Counted from the stretch's first letter, positions 11,290-23,031 are shown. The stretch: DNA of 64,000 nt from Macrothele yani (GCA_039090855.1 CM077010.1:49432905-49496904); one strand, 5' to 3'. Notes: a model not told the origin generated them from the sequence alone. A program made the numbers and translations.

Positions 11290-12370
11290 AAAATGAATTA
11301 ATTTCCAGGAGTGTGAGATTGCAGGGTTGTGGATCCAGCTGTCTGATGGCTCGTTAAACTTCATCCCACAAATTCTCAATGGGGTTGAGATCTGGAGATT
11401 GTGGGGGGCCACCTAAGCAAAGTAAACTCACCGGCATGTTCCTGAAGCCTATTCTGTACAATACGAGCACTATGGCAGGACGCATTATCTTGTTGAAAGT
11501 AGCCATCGCCATTGCGATAAACCATCCACATGACAGGATGCACTTGGTCCGCAACGATGTTTAGATATGATGTGCCAGTCAGACGTTGATCAACACGAAT
11601 TAAAGGGCCCAAAGCATGCCAGGAAAACATTCCCCAAACCATAACGTTGCCTCCACCAGCTTGAAGGGTTGAAGCAATGCATTTGAGGTCCATGCTTTCG
11701 TGCTGTTTTCGCCAAATTCTCACTCGGCTTTCGGCATGGTGCAACTGAAAACGTGATTCATCGGACCACATAATTTGTTTCCAATTATCGACTGTCCAAT
11801 CCTTGTACTCCTGTGCGAACTGGAGACGTTTTCTCTTGTTAACTGCAGACAGTAAAGGTGTTCGAACGGCCTTCGGCTGCCATATCCCATCCGATGCAGT
11901 GTACGGCGAACAGTGCGTGCAGAGATCATTTATGGGGATCCTTGATTAAGATGGTCTATAATTTGCTGCCCTGTTGCCTTTTTGTTGTCTGTTACCAGTC
12001 TGGACACTCCCGTTCCGCCCGAGCAGTCACTAGTCGATGACGACCACACGTTGCACGTAGAGACCCAGTTTTTTGGCTGACAGTCCAGTCTTTAAACACT
12101 TTAACAACAGCTGCTCTGGAACATTTAACGAATGTGGCGGTTTCGGTGATACTCGCTCCATGGCTCCGAGCTCCTACAATCATCCCACGTTGAAAGTCCG
12201 TCAAATCGCATTTTTTACCCAACTCGTCACCCAAAAATCACTTCTACTACTGTCGCAAGCACTAAGCTTTCCCTTTTTATACTAGCCTCGCCCTCTGGCG
12301 GCAACAGCGTGCAGCCATAGCTCATTTGCTTAAAACTGTCAGGTGGTCATAATAAAGTGGCCACTCAGTG
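11290..12370 (-). mobile_element. Tc1-like transposon, family F4, truncated at its 3' end
   Basis: The 5' terminus is seen on the minus strand as CACTGAGTGGCCACTTTATT, ending at 12370 with TA at 12371-12372. No matching inverted repeat exists at the other end: the transposase stops in the catalytic C-terminus near 11350. The element inserted into a Tigger-like relic. Confidence 0.82.
11354..12234 (-). pseudogene. Tc1-like transposase, DD36E type, C-terminus missing (F4)
   Basis: The start at 12234 gives MGDELGKKCDLTDFQRGMIV and a helix-turn-helix with SITETATFVKCSRAAVVKVF. The catalytic core has the first Asp in MWSDESRFQLHH, then GGGNVMVWGMFSW, the second Asp in FQQDNASCHSAR and the Glu in SPDLNPIENLWDEV. 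The last motif is one base out of frame. Allowing that shift I count 36 residues between the second Asp and the Glu. Frameshifts occur near 11990, 11770 and 11440. Confidence 0.85.
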
Positions 12371-13018
12371 TATAAGTGAAGTCTCTAGCGCCGCCGTACC
12401 TTCCGTATGAGAAATTTCTTTTTCTTGTGAACTGCCTTTTTTCTTCACTTGATTCCGAGTTCTTTTCATTAGTAATTGTGTGATCAATTACTTCTTCTGT
12501 AATTTCTTCCTGGGCATCGCAGGAAAGCCAATCGGTCCCGCAACGTTCTGGTGGATTGTCGCATCCGGGTATCTGTGAAACTAGGTTTGTGAGATCGCCT
12601 TTTTCAGCGTTTTCTTCATCATCCAATCATCATTTTCTTCTTCATTTTGAGCTGATTATGTCAACATTCCTTTTAGGGGCCTCTCCTTCCCTTTCGACTT
12701 CGCACTTGGCATCAAAATTTATTATATTTTACTTTTTTCGAACGGTCTCCAGCTTCAACGGTTTTCCAGAGTTCCACACCGACAGGGTTGCACGTTTTAT
12801 CCCTTGGCAATCTTTCAACAGTCCCTAGCATTGGCTTCTGAATTACCTGAAAAGGGTCTTTTTCAACTCTGTTTCAAAACTTTTCACGTGCAAATCGCCT
12901 GGATTTTTTTTATTAACACCTTTTCTTTTATGATGCATACTTTTTTATGTTTCATCACGAATGACCTCGGATTAAGCTGAACTCGGTTTACCAGGATTCG
13001 GATTATCGAGACTTTACT
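12371..13018 (-). mobile_element. Tigger/pogo-like DNA transposon relic
   Basis: On the minus strand the right end reads TAAAGTCTCGATAATCCGAA then TCCTGGTAAACCG and CTTAATCCGAGG, the style of Tigger termini. A minus-strand frame 12626-12372 reads VSQIPGCDNPPERCGTDWL then SCDAQEEITEEVIDH, resembling the acidic C-terminal tail of Tigger/jerky-type proteins. It is cut by the F4 insertion at 12370. The call rests on style of termini and protein tail only, with no catalytic motif. Confidence 0.45.
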
Positions 13019-13043
13019 ATACATATATATATATCTATATATA

Positions 13044-14173
13044 CACAGTCGAGTCACATTATTGTGACCACCTCATACTTTTGACGTCAACAGTGCGCAG
13101 CCAATGCTGTCATGGATAAAAGGAGTGATTTATCAGATTTGCAAAAAGGAATGATTATCGGCTTTCAGACCAAGGGTGGCAGTATTTCTGAAACAGCGCA
13201 GTTTGTGAACTGTTCGCGTGCTGCTGTGGTTAAAGTGTATCGGGATTGGAGAAATGGCACCATTGAAAAAGTGATGTGGAAATTGCGGAGCACCACGTGC
13301 CATTGATGTGAGAGGTGAACGTCGGCTTCGAAGGTGCGTGAGGGTCGATCGACACGCTACAGTGGAACAACTCACTCGCTGAATGACCCAGGGGAGCTAC
13401 CGGAAGCGTGTCTAAAGCGACAGTTCAGCGAATCATGTTTCGTATGGGGCTCCGATACAGACGGATGGACACTACATCTATGATGACGAAGGTGTATCGG
13501 TAGTAAAGGCTTACATTTACACGGCAGTATCGGAATTGGACCTCCGCTGATTCGCAAAAGATTGCCTTCTCCAATGAGTCACGTTTTCTGCTTCATCGAA
13601 CGGATGAACGTTGGCGTATAAGGCGAGAAACATCGGAGAATAAACACTCTTCAACCACTGCTGGAGGAACACAAGCTAGTGGGGACAGCGTTATGTTCTG
13701 GTGAATGTTTTCGTGGTATTCTCTGGGTCGATTCATACCTGTGGAAGACGCTATGGACCGAATTCGTTATGAATCCATCCTTGCAGACTACGTACACCCA
13801 TACATGCTGATTGTTTTCCCTGGGGGGATGGGATCTTCCAGCACGGCAATGCGACGTTTCACACAGCTATAAATATCCGAGAGTGGTTGGAAGAGCGCAA
13901 TGAAGACTTCAAAGCACTACCCTGTCCCCCAAATTTCCCAGACTTAAATCCATTTGCGCATCTGTGGGACCATTGTTGTTTGCTCTATGGATCCTCCACC
14001 ACGCACCCTCCAGCAGCTATCAAATTCACTGCAGTCAGCATGTCTCCACGTACCTGTGAACACCTTCCAGCACCATATTGAGTCATTCCCAGACCGTAAA
14101 GCTGCTGTCCACGCTGCACACGGTGGTTACTCTAGATATTGGCTGGTGGTCACAATAATGTGACTCAATCGTG
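13044..14173 (+). mobile_element. Tc1-like transposon, family F5 (1130 bp)
   Basis: Terminal inverted repeats share GAGTCACATTATTGTGACCA on both ends, with TA at 13042-13043 and 14174-14175. It lies in a (TA)n tract, a natural target. The interior is a broken plus-strand transposase. Confidence 0.9.
13112..14163 (+). pseudogene. Tc1-like transposase, DD36E-type spacing, catalytic residues lost (F5)
   Basis: ATG 13112 gives MDKRSDLSDLQKGMIIGF and a helix-turn-helix with SISETAQFVNCSRAAVVKVY, closest here to F4. The frame breaks near 13300 and repeatedly after. The second catalytic Asp is Gly (FQHGNATFHTA, about 13840) and the Glu position is Ala (FPDLNPFAHLWD, about 13935). Their spacing is 36 residues. 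The reading frame runs into the right terminal repeat because the usual stop is gone. Confidence 0.82.
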
Positions 14174-14427
14174 TATATACAGTATATATAATGAATATAA
14201 AGTATGTATAAGATAATGGAATACCTAATGATATATTTCGTTATAGTAACTTGGATTAATATTTATGGCTGTATATAGTGTGATATTTCGGGCTGTGTAT
14301 ATTATGTTTATATTTTAGTATACTAGTAAAAAACTTGAGATTTACATCAGCAACTTTTTAAAAATGTCAAGAAAATACAGTCGAAATAATATTTTATGTA
14401 TATTTCGGGTATCAGTTAACTATTTTG

Positions 14428-14570
14428 GGTAGACTATCCCTACCCTTGAAATGTTTGTCCGCAAATGTCCCGTGCAATGAAATTGTCCGCAATTGTCATC
14501 CTTTTCAGTTTTGTGCGCGGTTATCCCGTCCCTTTTTGACAGCCGACCGGTTTCGAAATCTGTCGTGTAT
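14428..14570 (+). repeat. Dispersed repeat, inverted partner of 9620-9790
   Basis: Shares ordered blocks with the reverse complement of 9620-9790 (for example CCCTTGAAATGTTTGTCCGC). The similarity is lost near the palindrome at 14561. Confidence 0.6.
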
Positions 14571-14586
14571 GACGTCATACACGACA
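14561..14586. promoter_or_regulatory. Perfect 26-bp palindrome centred on TGACGTCA
   Basis: Bases 14561-14586 equal their own reverse complement. The core TGACGTCA (14570-14577) is the full consensus cAMP-response element bound by CREB/ATF proteins. No gene is recognised within reach, so a role is not shown. Confidence 0.5.
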
Positions 14587-15288
14587 CTAGCGTATGAAGC
14601 CGTGTAGCATGAGAGTGATGTCACAAACGGAGGGAAGTCATCTCTCTGATGCCATGGCCTTGCACTTTCTAGACGGCCTTAGTTCATCTCAGATGAATGG
14701 TCAGAAACCAGCTCCTCAGACGACTCCACCACGGGAGTGAGATTGAAACAGGAACGATTGTTTAAAATAAGGGAAAAGCTTGAAACTCTATTTCGCAGAA
14801 AACATTACTTTAATCATTTTCTGTTACCGGAGAACCCGCTGCATTTGTTGTTTATCAAGGTTCCAGATGAGCATTAGGATTTAAAAAGGAGACCTAGCTT
14901 TTTTTAAATCCCTACGCACTGATTTTATTTATATAAGGGTAAACATGGAAATTTTCTCAATATTATCATTGCCATTCCTATGGGAAATTCTAACGGATGC
15001 ATTAATCCCTTATTACAAGAATTCAATTCAGTATGTACAATGAACTCGTCGGCTAATTTTCAGAGGGCGACATTCCAATGAAAAATATTTTTTCATCCAA
15101 AATTTTACAGGATTACCTAAGGTATAAGGAAGTTGTACAAAAAATAAATTATTTTCTCTCTTATTTAGTGTACACTGAAATTGAATAAGAGGTAATTTAT
15201 TATCCTCACCCATTCACAAACCTAACCCCCCCAACCACAATAATGCACCCATCCAAAATTCCTTGTGACTATACATAGAAGAGATACG
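14587..15288. other. Spacer, nothing recognised
   Basis: No coding, tandem or terminal-repeat signal found before the F6 element. Confidence 0.5.
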
Positions 15289-15290
15289 TA

Positions 15291-16693
15291 CACTGGCGGA
15301 AAGTGAAAAAAGATCCCCAAGAAGGAATTGGCGGACGATCATGAAATTTACATATGTTAATGGGGTCGAGCTTACGTAAGCGTGATGTTAATTTCGGTAC
15401 CAACCGGTGAGCGCTTACGCCACAGCACGGCATAATATGCAAACTATCGTCGGTGGTATTTAAGAAGTACGGCAAAGTGAATGTAATCAGTCGTCGGCGT
15501 ACGGACACGTGCGAAGACCCTGAAGAAGCTGTAATGTCTGGACATGGAAGACGTGTACGATTTCAGCAGTTATCGGACTTTGAGCGAGGTCGTCTAGTCG
15601 GACTCCGCGAGGCCGGGTGGTCGTATCGTCGTATTGCGGAGCGAAGTGGACGGGAAGCATCGGTGGTGGTAGGATGGTGGCGTAGATGGTCCGAGGAACA
15701 TTCACACACGAGAAAACGTGGAACCAGGAGTCGACGTATAAGAAGAGCGGCGTTGTCAAGCAGAACATCCACTGCGACGCAAATTCGCGCTGCCGTTGCA
15801 CCTGAGGTGACTGTACGAACAATCCGCAACCGTCTACTAGATGCAGGACTACGTGCACGTGTGCCTCTGGAATGTGTACCTCTGACTCAAGCCCACCGTC
15901 AGGAACGGCTGCAGTGGTGTCACCAACGTCTGCACTGGAGAACGCAATGGCGATCTGTCGTGTTCAGCGATGAAAGCAGACTCTACTTGGGAGCCTCCGA
16001 TGGCCGTATGTGTAATCGCAAACGCACAGGGGAGCGTCTCCACCCTTCTTGCATCCGCCAGCAACACACAGGGCCTACACTTGGTCTCCTGGTGTGGGGA
16101 GCGATCAGCTATCACTCCCGTACACAACTAGTGTTTGTACCGGGTACGTTAAACAGCACCTCCTACATCAACAACATCATTCATCCCGTTGTTGTGCCAA
16201 TTGTAAGGTCGGTCCATCGTGGTGTTTTCCAGCAAGATAACGCACGCCCACACACGGCACGTGCAACGTAACATGCACTTCAGGGTGTGAGACAACTTCC
16301 ATGGCCTGCACGTTCACCAGATTTGTCCCCAATTGAGCACGTGTGGAATTTTATGGGACAACGACTTATCCGGTCTCCACGGCCATCCACGACCATCCCC
16401 GATTTACGCGTCCAGGTTGAGGATGCTTGGAACTCAATACCCCAAACTTACATCCAACAACTGTACGACAGACTCCATGCCAGAATTGCACAGTGTGACG
16501 CAGTTCATGTCGGTTCAACCTCGTACTAATCGTGTTACATGGAAATGTTTTTTTCAGGTTACCAGCAAATACAGCTGTATTTTGCCATAATGTTTTGATC
16601 ACGTTATCCTCTGTATTCCGTTATTATGCTGTATAAATTTAGTTGGTATCAGATGTCTCCTTCTTGGTGTTCTTTTTTCACTTTCCGCCAGTG
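15291..16693 (+). mobile_element. Tc1-like transposon, family F6 (1403 bp), nearly intact
   Basis: Ends are CACTGGCGGAAAGTGAAAAA and its near-perfect inverse, with TA on both sides (15289-15290, 16694-16695). The transposase occupies one plus-strand frame with a single internal stop, making this the least damaged element in the window. Confidence 0.93.
15534..16529 (+). pseudogene. Tc1-like transposase, single nonsense codon, 32-residue D-E spacing (F6)
   Basis: The frame is open from 15453; I take ATG 15534 (MSGHGRRVRFQQLSDFERGR) because family members start just before the FERGR helix. Order: helix-turn-helix with SYRRIAERSGREASVVVGWW, basic linker, second DNA-binding region, first Asp in VFSDESRLYL, LVWGAISYHSRTQL, second Asp in FQQDNARPHTAR, Glu in SPDLSPIEHVWN. 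A TAA at 16269-16271 interrupts the frame 11 codons after the second Asp; the rest continues in frame to VGSTSY, with TAA at 16527-16529. Counting the stop as one residue, 32 residues separate the second Asp from the Glu. Total about 331 codons, normal for Tc1-like proteins. Confidence 0.9.
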
Positions 16694-16739
16694 TATATGC
16701 TGTATAGTATGTGAACACGGCGACCTGAGAGAGTTCGAT

Positions 16740-17545
16740 TATGGGCAGATAGCTGCTGCGAAGAAGATATAATGCGCCATCTCCGTGACTGCACGTGTGT
16801 ATCAGAAAAACATCGAAACTAGAAAAAGCGGCAGCCGCCTGGAGAAACGTGGTCGTAAACGGGCCGTTGCCGTTAAAGGCGAGCACTTCCTTTCCTGTAG
16901 GTTACCATCGGAACGGAACGTTACAGTGTGGAGGTTAACATCGCCGTTTAACAATGGGACAACTACGAAGGTTTGCGAAAATACATCTCGATGTATTATG
17001 GAACAACTGGGGTACGGCTGGAGACGACCACATGAGAAACAGGAACATCATTGAGCTACGTGGCGGGAGTGGTCAAAGGAAAATCGCTACTCGATCACGG
17101 CAGGCTGGAAACAGATAGCTTGGTCAAACGAATCGAGGTTCAGCTACAATACGCTGATGGAAGGGTGAGTGTCTGATACAGACCACACGAGGGCAGGGAC
17201 CTCAACTGTCAAGTCAGGGTGTTTGATGCCAGTGGACCCCGTGAAATGTTCTTTAGAGTGTTTACGAGGGCCACCTCGGGGCTCCATGAACCTATTCAGA
17301 CCACCATCACCACACAAGGTCGATGTACACTCGTGTTCACAGCTATCCGTTTTCCACCCCGGGATATCTTCTTTCACCAAAGTAACGACGCCTCATCTCA
17401 TCGCTACGGTTTGGATGAGGACTTCTTGGAGGAGCATTTCAACGAGTTCGCAACACTCGAATGGACTTCTCATTTTCTCGATTTGAATCCAATTGAGTAT
17501 CTATGGAATGGTGGAATTTTACCGATATCGCATCACATTTCGCAA
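16740..17545 (+). pseudogene. Tc1-like transposase relic, no terminal repeats seen
   Basis: Starts with a decayed LREFDYGQIAAA-like helix-turn-helix near 16725-16770. The catalytic half is open at 17219-17656, with FFHQSNDASSHR at the second Asp (the usual QDN is disturbed) and FLDLNPIEYLWN for the Glu motif. Frames change near 17050 and 17200. I find no inverted repeats around it, so the copy is old or truncated. Confidence 0.72.
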
Positions 17546-17659
17546 TGCGAATACGTGGAGTTGCGATACAATTTAGGATTTGTTTTGGCCCTAGCATATT
17601 TTTGCTATGAACTTTTTACAGCTGAGCAAAGGGAGTGGGTAATTTTTTTAAAATAATGA

Positions 17660-18620
17660 GCCTTTCCAAAGCATATATTTGACTGCTGATAAAAGTGAGT
17701 GTGTGCATTATTGAATTCGATCTTTGTGTTGCAGATGGCAGGTTCCAAATAAGAATAAACAGTGCCATTTCTCAAAGTGAGGATGAGGAGTTCCGGACAC
17801 GGTCAATGGCAAAACTCTTTATTTTGAAGCAACTAAAACAAAGGTGGGCTTAACAGTGACAATTCCTTGGAAGTAATATCGACTTTAAACTGTGAAAAAA
17901 AGCGCCTTTGACGACAGCAGTGACGGAACTGTAAAGAAGTTGAAACTGTGAGTCTCAGAATCACCTTATCTGCCGGATTCGATACAAAGCACAGTAGAAA
18001 TTTACCGAAACAGAAGCTGAGCACTAAATGGAAGAAAAAATATATAGAAAGGTTAAGGTGACCAGATATTTGAGAAGGAAACTGAGGACAAATTTACACG
18101 GTGTCCTCAATTTCAATGCCAAGTTGAGGACAATTTCGTTTCAAAATGCTAACATGATTGAGTACAACACCTGACACATTATGGTAAAGCCGAAAATTAG
18201 GAAAGAATGTTATGAACTGTACCATAATTGTCCACTTTCATAGAAAAACATACGATAAATGATTTTCATGTGAAATAAGTATAAAATAGCAATAGAATGC
18301 TATCAAGCAGCATATTACTTCTGATAAATTTTGAATGTTACTCATCGGAGGAAGAACTTGCAAACAAATCTACATTTTGATTTTGTACTGAAATTCACTG
18401 TTATTCTGCACAAGAAAAATATCTGAATCCAGAAAATTACTATACACTGAACAGATAAAAATCGTGGGATGCCAGTATGTTGTCTCAATGAGAAGGAATA
18501 TTACAGGTCCAATAACTTCACTTGAAGAAACAGTTTAATGAAAAATGTACTGAACAGAAGTTGTAGAACTCTCAATGGAATCACCTAAATGCAACAAAAG
18601 TTCCATCAATTACTAATTTA
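17660..18620. other. Spacer, nothing recognised
   Basis: AT-rich. A short stretch at 18080-18135 repeats GAGGACAA in both orientations (TGAGGACAAATT, AGTTGAGGACAATT), and TACACTGAACAGATAAAAAT at 18443 could be a decayed transposon end. Neither has a partner here. Confidence 0.45.
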
Positions 18621-18624
18621 ATTA

Positions 18625-20506
18625 CAAACAAGAAAGATGACACCAAATTTTCAGGTGTAATGAGCACAACCTTTGAATCCGTTCTGAGGCGAGATAAATT
18701 TTTCAAATCTATTCAAAATCAATGGAACCGGTATGGAAAACAACAGCACCTGACCGAAGAAAGAAGTTTTTTAATCGGGTTTTTAATCCCGCAGATATTG
18801 CTGCAAATGGAAACGTGAGCTTACGCCCTTTGATTGCAGACTTGTGCATTAAGACAAATTTTAAATTATGTGAAAAAAATTTCGCAGCGGAAAAGCTCTC
18901 CAACAAAGAAACAATTTTTCAAATCGGACTCTTAGAAGCAGGGATATCGACAAATATAAGATATGCATCTACGCCCCCTGGCGGGAAAGCCATGCATTAT
19001 TTTAAGAAAAAAGTATTTCAACAGGTTTTTCGATGTGAGCGGTATCTGCCCACGAAAGAATTTTTTCAATCGAGTTTTCAGGAGCTCAGATTTTGCTGTA
19101 ACCCTTAAGACCCCTGGTAGCTAAACCATTCTTTATCAAATTTTATAAATTGTATGAAAAGCATTTCCTATCAGGAGCTGTATCCGATGCAGAAAGAATT
19201 TTTTTGATTGGAGTTTTAGAAGCACAGATATTGAGGAAAACGCAATTTACCTTTACGCCCCTAGCGGAAAGTCTATGCATTACTTGAAAATTTTGAAATT
19301 ATATGAGAAACATTTTACATTGGAAACGCTATCTAACAAAGAAGGCATTTTTCAAATCCGACTTTTAGAGGCAGAGATATTGACAGAAATAAGAAATACA
19401 TCTACGCCCTTTGGCGGAGAAACCATGCATTATTTTAAGAATAAAGTGTTTTCAAATGTTTATCGACATGAGCGCTATCGGTCCACGAAATAATTTTTTC
19501 AATCAAGCGTTTGCTCAGATTTTGCTGCAAATACCTACGAAGCAAAAACTAACGCTTACGCCCCCTAGTGGCTAAACCGTATTTTATAAAAAATTATAAA
19601 TTACAATAAAAAATTTTCCCAACTGGAGCTGTATCCGATGCTGGAAGAAATTTTCAAATTGGAGTTTTAGAAGCACAGATATCGGGAAAAGCGGAATTTG
19701 CTTTTACTCTCCCTAACGGAAAGTCAATGAATTACTTGAAAATTTTGAAATTATATGGAAAACATGTCGCACCGGAAGCTCTGTCCAACAAAGAATAAAT
19801 TTTTCAAATAGGACCATTAGAAGCAGAGATATTGACAAAGCCAAGATATAAATCTACGCCCCCTGGAAAATAAGCCATGCATTATTTTAAGAAGAAAATA
19901 TTTCGAAAAGATTTGTCTACGTTAATAGTATCTGTCCACGAAAGAATTGTTTCAATCGAGATTTTAGAAGCTCAGAATTTGCTGCAAATACATCAGAAGC
20001 AGAAATCAACCCTTACGCCCCCTTCTGTACCAAACCATTTTATACCAAAAATTACAAATTATATGCAAAACATTTTCCATGAGAAGCTGCATCCGCTGAA
20101 GAAAAAACTTTTCAAATCGGAGTTTTAGAAGCAGAGATATCGGGGAAAAGCGATTTAATTTTACGCCCACTAGCGGAGAATCTATGCGTAACTTGGAAAA
20201 GTGACTATGCCTAAAATAATATTCGACATGAATGGAAACGAAAGGTAAAAGAATTTTTTAATTGGATGTTCAGAAGCAAATACATGGAATAGAATGTATT
20301 TTGAATTCGATATCATCTACATCCACGCCTTCTAGCGGCGAAAGTTTGCATCAAAGGATCATCATTCCCACATTTCAAGCTTCCTAAAGCAGAAAGAATT
20401 TTTCAAATCGGACTATTAGTTGCACAAATATCGTGTCTACAGACGGACGGACGGACAAACCGATAACATAAGCACGATCGTTTTTTTACAAAAGACGTGC
20501 TAAAAA
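18625..20506 (+). repeat. Repeat A, copy 2, both ends present
   Basis: The 5' boundary follows from where similarity to the reverse complement of copy 3 begins (AACAAGAAAGATGACACC, matching the minus strand near 42610-42627). The 5' end contains GTAATGAGCACAACCTTT, where copy 3 has AGCACGTCTTTT. The interior is the ~150-bp monomer series with CCCCTRG cores (for example 18970, 19112, 19257, 19408, 19558, 19860). The 3' end has the GACGGACGGACGGACAAACC tract, then the hairpin AGCACGATCG...AAAAGACGTGCT and TAAAAA. It holds fewer higher-order units than copy 3. Confidence 0.85.
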
Positions 20507-21708
20507 GTGGATGCTAAAAAAGATGAAATTCATGGTACGGTAATGTCATAATTCAGACACTTTGAAATCCACCGGGAGATGCAGCGAAGTGTCGCGGCGA
20601 AGATTGAGGTCAGACACGGCAGCTATCTTTGCTGCTTTAATAAAAAATGCTTTAATATTTTCTTCTATTTTTCATGGTTTTATTTTGTTATGGTGGGCTT
20701 CAAAATCTTCCATTTTTCGTTGCCCACACTCTCACGCAAAAAATTATATATACACCGTTGCTTAGCGTGAAGGTGTTGACAGCATTTTTGGTTAGTACTA
20801 TTTCCGCAGTATTTTATACTGCTTCAAAAACGCAGAATCGGTCATTGTACATTCACTAGATATAGTTCATACAATGGGGTTCCCTTTATTTCGGCTCTTT
20901 TTGCCATAAGAATGCGAGAATTACCCTATTATTTTGGCTTATAAGTCGATATGGGGACAAATCGAATGGGTTAAATTTTCGGTTTCCTTATCTTCATTCG
21001 TAGATAAGTCGATCCTGAGCGTAAGACGATGTTAGGAGAAATATTGTTACTGTATATATATTTTTAATACTTCATTAAATATTAGAAGGAACAGGAAATG
21101 AGGTGACTACCGAAGCTCGAAGCTTTCCTTTGGTAAAAAGTTGAATTTTGTAAGTTTATTTTTTTCTGACGAACCGATGCTACCACATTCCTTCTTTCCT
21201 ACCGGCCAGTTGAAGAAGACGCAATGCTAAGGTGTAAAAAAAACCAAAACAAGGTAGCACAAGTGTGCCAAATGAGAGTGATGCTTGCAGAGTGAGTTAT
21301 GTGCGGTTCGCTGCTTTCTCACAGAGTCTAATTGAAATCAGGAACAAAAAGAGCCCTTCATTTAAATCGGACACCTGAAATAAATTAAAATTAGCATAAT
21401 AAATGAAAGAAAACAATTTATTATAATTCATCTGACAGATACTATTAAGAGATTGACACAGCGAAAAAAGACTACCTGGGGTAACAGTTGGTCATTGCTA
21501 TTCTTAAAGCACATGCGCCTCCGGTTGTCGACACAATCGTCACCAGGCAATCAACTGCGTGGCAGCGACGTGTTCCAGAGGTTTAATCATTCCAAGATAC
21601 ATGATTACACTCTTTGTAGCTCTGGCGGCTTTGCAAAACCATGGGTGAATGCGGGATCATAGAGGATCTAACATTCGACGGCTGACACTCTAAATCGGTC
21701 ATATTGAT
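20507..21708. other. Spacer, nothing recognised
   Basis: Short overlapping open frames only. No repeat partner noticed in the window. Confidence 0.5.
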
Positions 21709-21710
21709 TA

Positions 21711-23031
21711 CGAGGTTGTACCGAAAGTAATGCAAAAGTAGGTATAACGTTTTTATTAACTAACAGAAGTCATTCGAATTACACATGTTGGTAGAGTAAC
21801 TCTTTCTCTGTAGTAACCCATCTTCATTGCAGGTAAGTATTGGATTCCGAGCAGAAGTAACGTGCCATCATTGAGTTCTTGACGAAGGAAGGATGCAGGT
21901 TGTCCGACATCCACAGAAGGCTACAGAATGTTTACGGAGATGACACCATTGACAAGAGCAATCTGCACAAATGGATGAAGAAATTTAAATAAGGATAAAC
22001 CAGCATTGAAGACTAACCACGCAGTGGGAGACCATCATCTGCGACAACTGACACGAATCATCAATGACTGAATGAATTGATTCGCGCGGGGAGACGAGTC
22101 ACTATCCGTGAGCTTCCTGCACAACTGGACTGTGGTGACAATGCCATACAGAAGATGGTGGAAGACTTAGGGTACCGGTAGTGTGCGTACCGTTACCAGC
22201 GAGCTGTACATTGAGTTATTACCTCGGCAGTTGACACCCGATTTGAAGGAGAGAAGGGTGGAAGTCTGCTCTGATCTGCTGAAAGCGTTTGAAGCCGATG
22301 AAGACGCGTTAAGTTTTCGATCTGGTGACAGGAGATGAAACGTGGGTGTATCTATACGATCCAACTACGAAAAATCAATCCATGGAATGCCGTCACACCT
22401 CTTCATCCAGGCTTAAGAAGCTCAAGAGCCAGCGATCAGCACGGAAAATCATGGAGAAGGCTGTTTGGGATGGCAGGGGTATCACTCTCCGCGATTTTCT
22501 GGAGTGGGGCCGTACCGTGACCAGCGAGCGGTACATTGACACACTCAAGAAGCTTAGAGAAGCCATAAGGAGGAAGAGACCGAACAAGAATCTGGAAAGA
22601 ATCCACACCCACCATGACAACGCGGGACTACGCACATCTTTTGCAACAAATCAGGCGATCAGCAAATTAGGCTGGTCGGTGGTCCCGCATCCACCGTATT
22701 TCCTAGATCTGGTGCCCTCCGACTTCCATCTGTTCAGTCCAATGAAAGACAGTCTCCAAGGGCAACGATTTGAAGACACAGACGAGGTGAAAGTGGCTGT
22801 GAAGAAGTGGGTACAACAGTCCACGCCTGGATTTTTTCAAAGAGGATTCGAGAGTTGGGTTCAACGATGGCGCAAATGTATCACTTGTGATGGAGACTAC
22901 GTTGAGTAGTACCTTTGTATAGAGAAAGAGTTACTCTACCAACATGAGCAATTTGAACGACCTCTGTCAGTTAATAAATGCCCATTTCTGTCGTTATGCC
23001 TATTTTTGCATTACCTTCGGTACAATCCTCG
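21711..23031 (+). mobile_element. mariner transposon, DD34D (1321 bp)
   Basis: Terminal inverted repeats CGAGGTTGTACCGAAAGTAA and CGAGGATTGTACCGAAGGTA (right end reversed), with TA at 21709-21710 and 23032-23033. A second inverted block (GAGTAACTCTTTCTCT, about 21796 and 22922) lies inside the ends. The transposase is on the plus strand. Confidence 0.92.
21842..22909 (+). pseudogene. mariner transposase, DD34D, start lost and N-terminus broken
   Basis: The N-terminal part begins near 21842 where an ATG is expected (the sequence is TTGGATTCCGAGCAG). It includes RRLQNVYGDDTIDKSNLHKW, then stops at about 21990 and later. The catalytic part is open from 22325: first Asp in TGDETWVYLYDP, second Asp in THHDNAGLRTS, third in FLDLVPSDFHLF, the mariner signature (usual form YSPDLAPSDYHLF). 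I count 34 residues between the second and third. It ends at TAG 22907-22909 after CDGDYVE. Confidence 0.88.

Noticed and set aside
12339..12626. Minus-strand 95-codon frame as a host gene
   Set aside because: It lies between a Tigger-like terminus and an F4 insertion and its acidic tail suits a decayed Tigger-type transposase better.
13022..13043. (TA)n tract before F5 as a promoter
   Set aside because: Simple repeat that served as a TA-rich insertion target; no TATA-box context or downstream gene.
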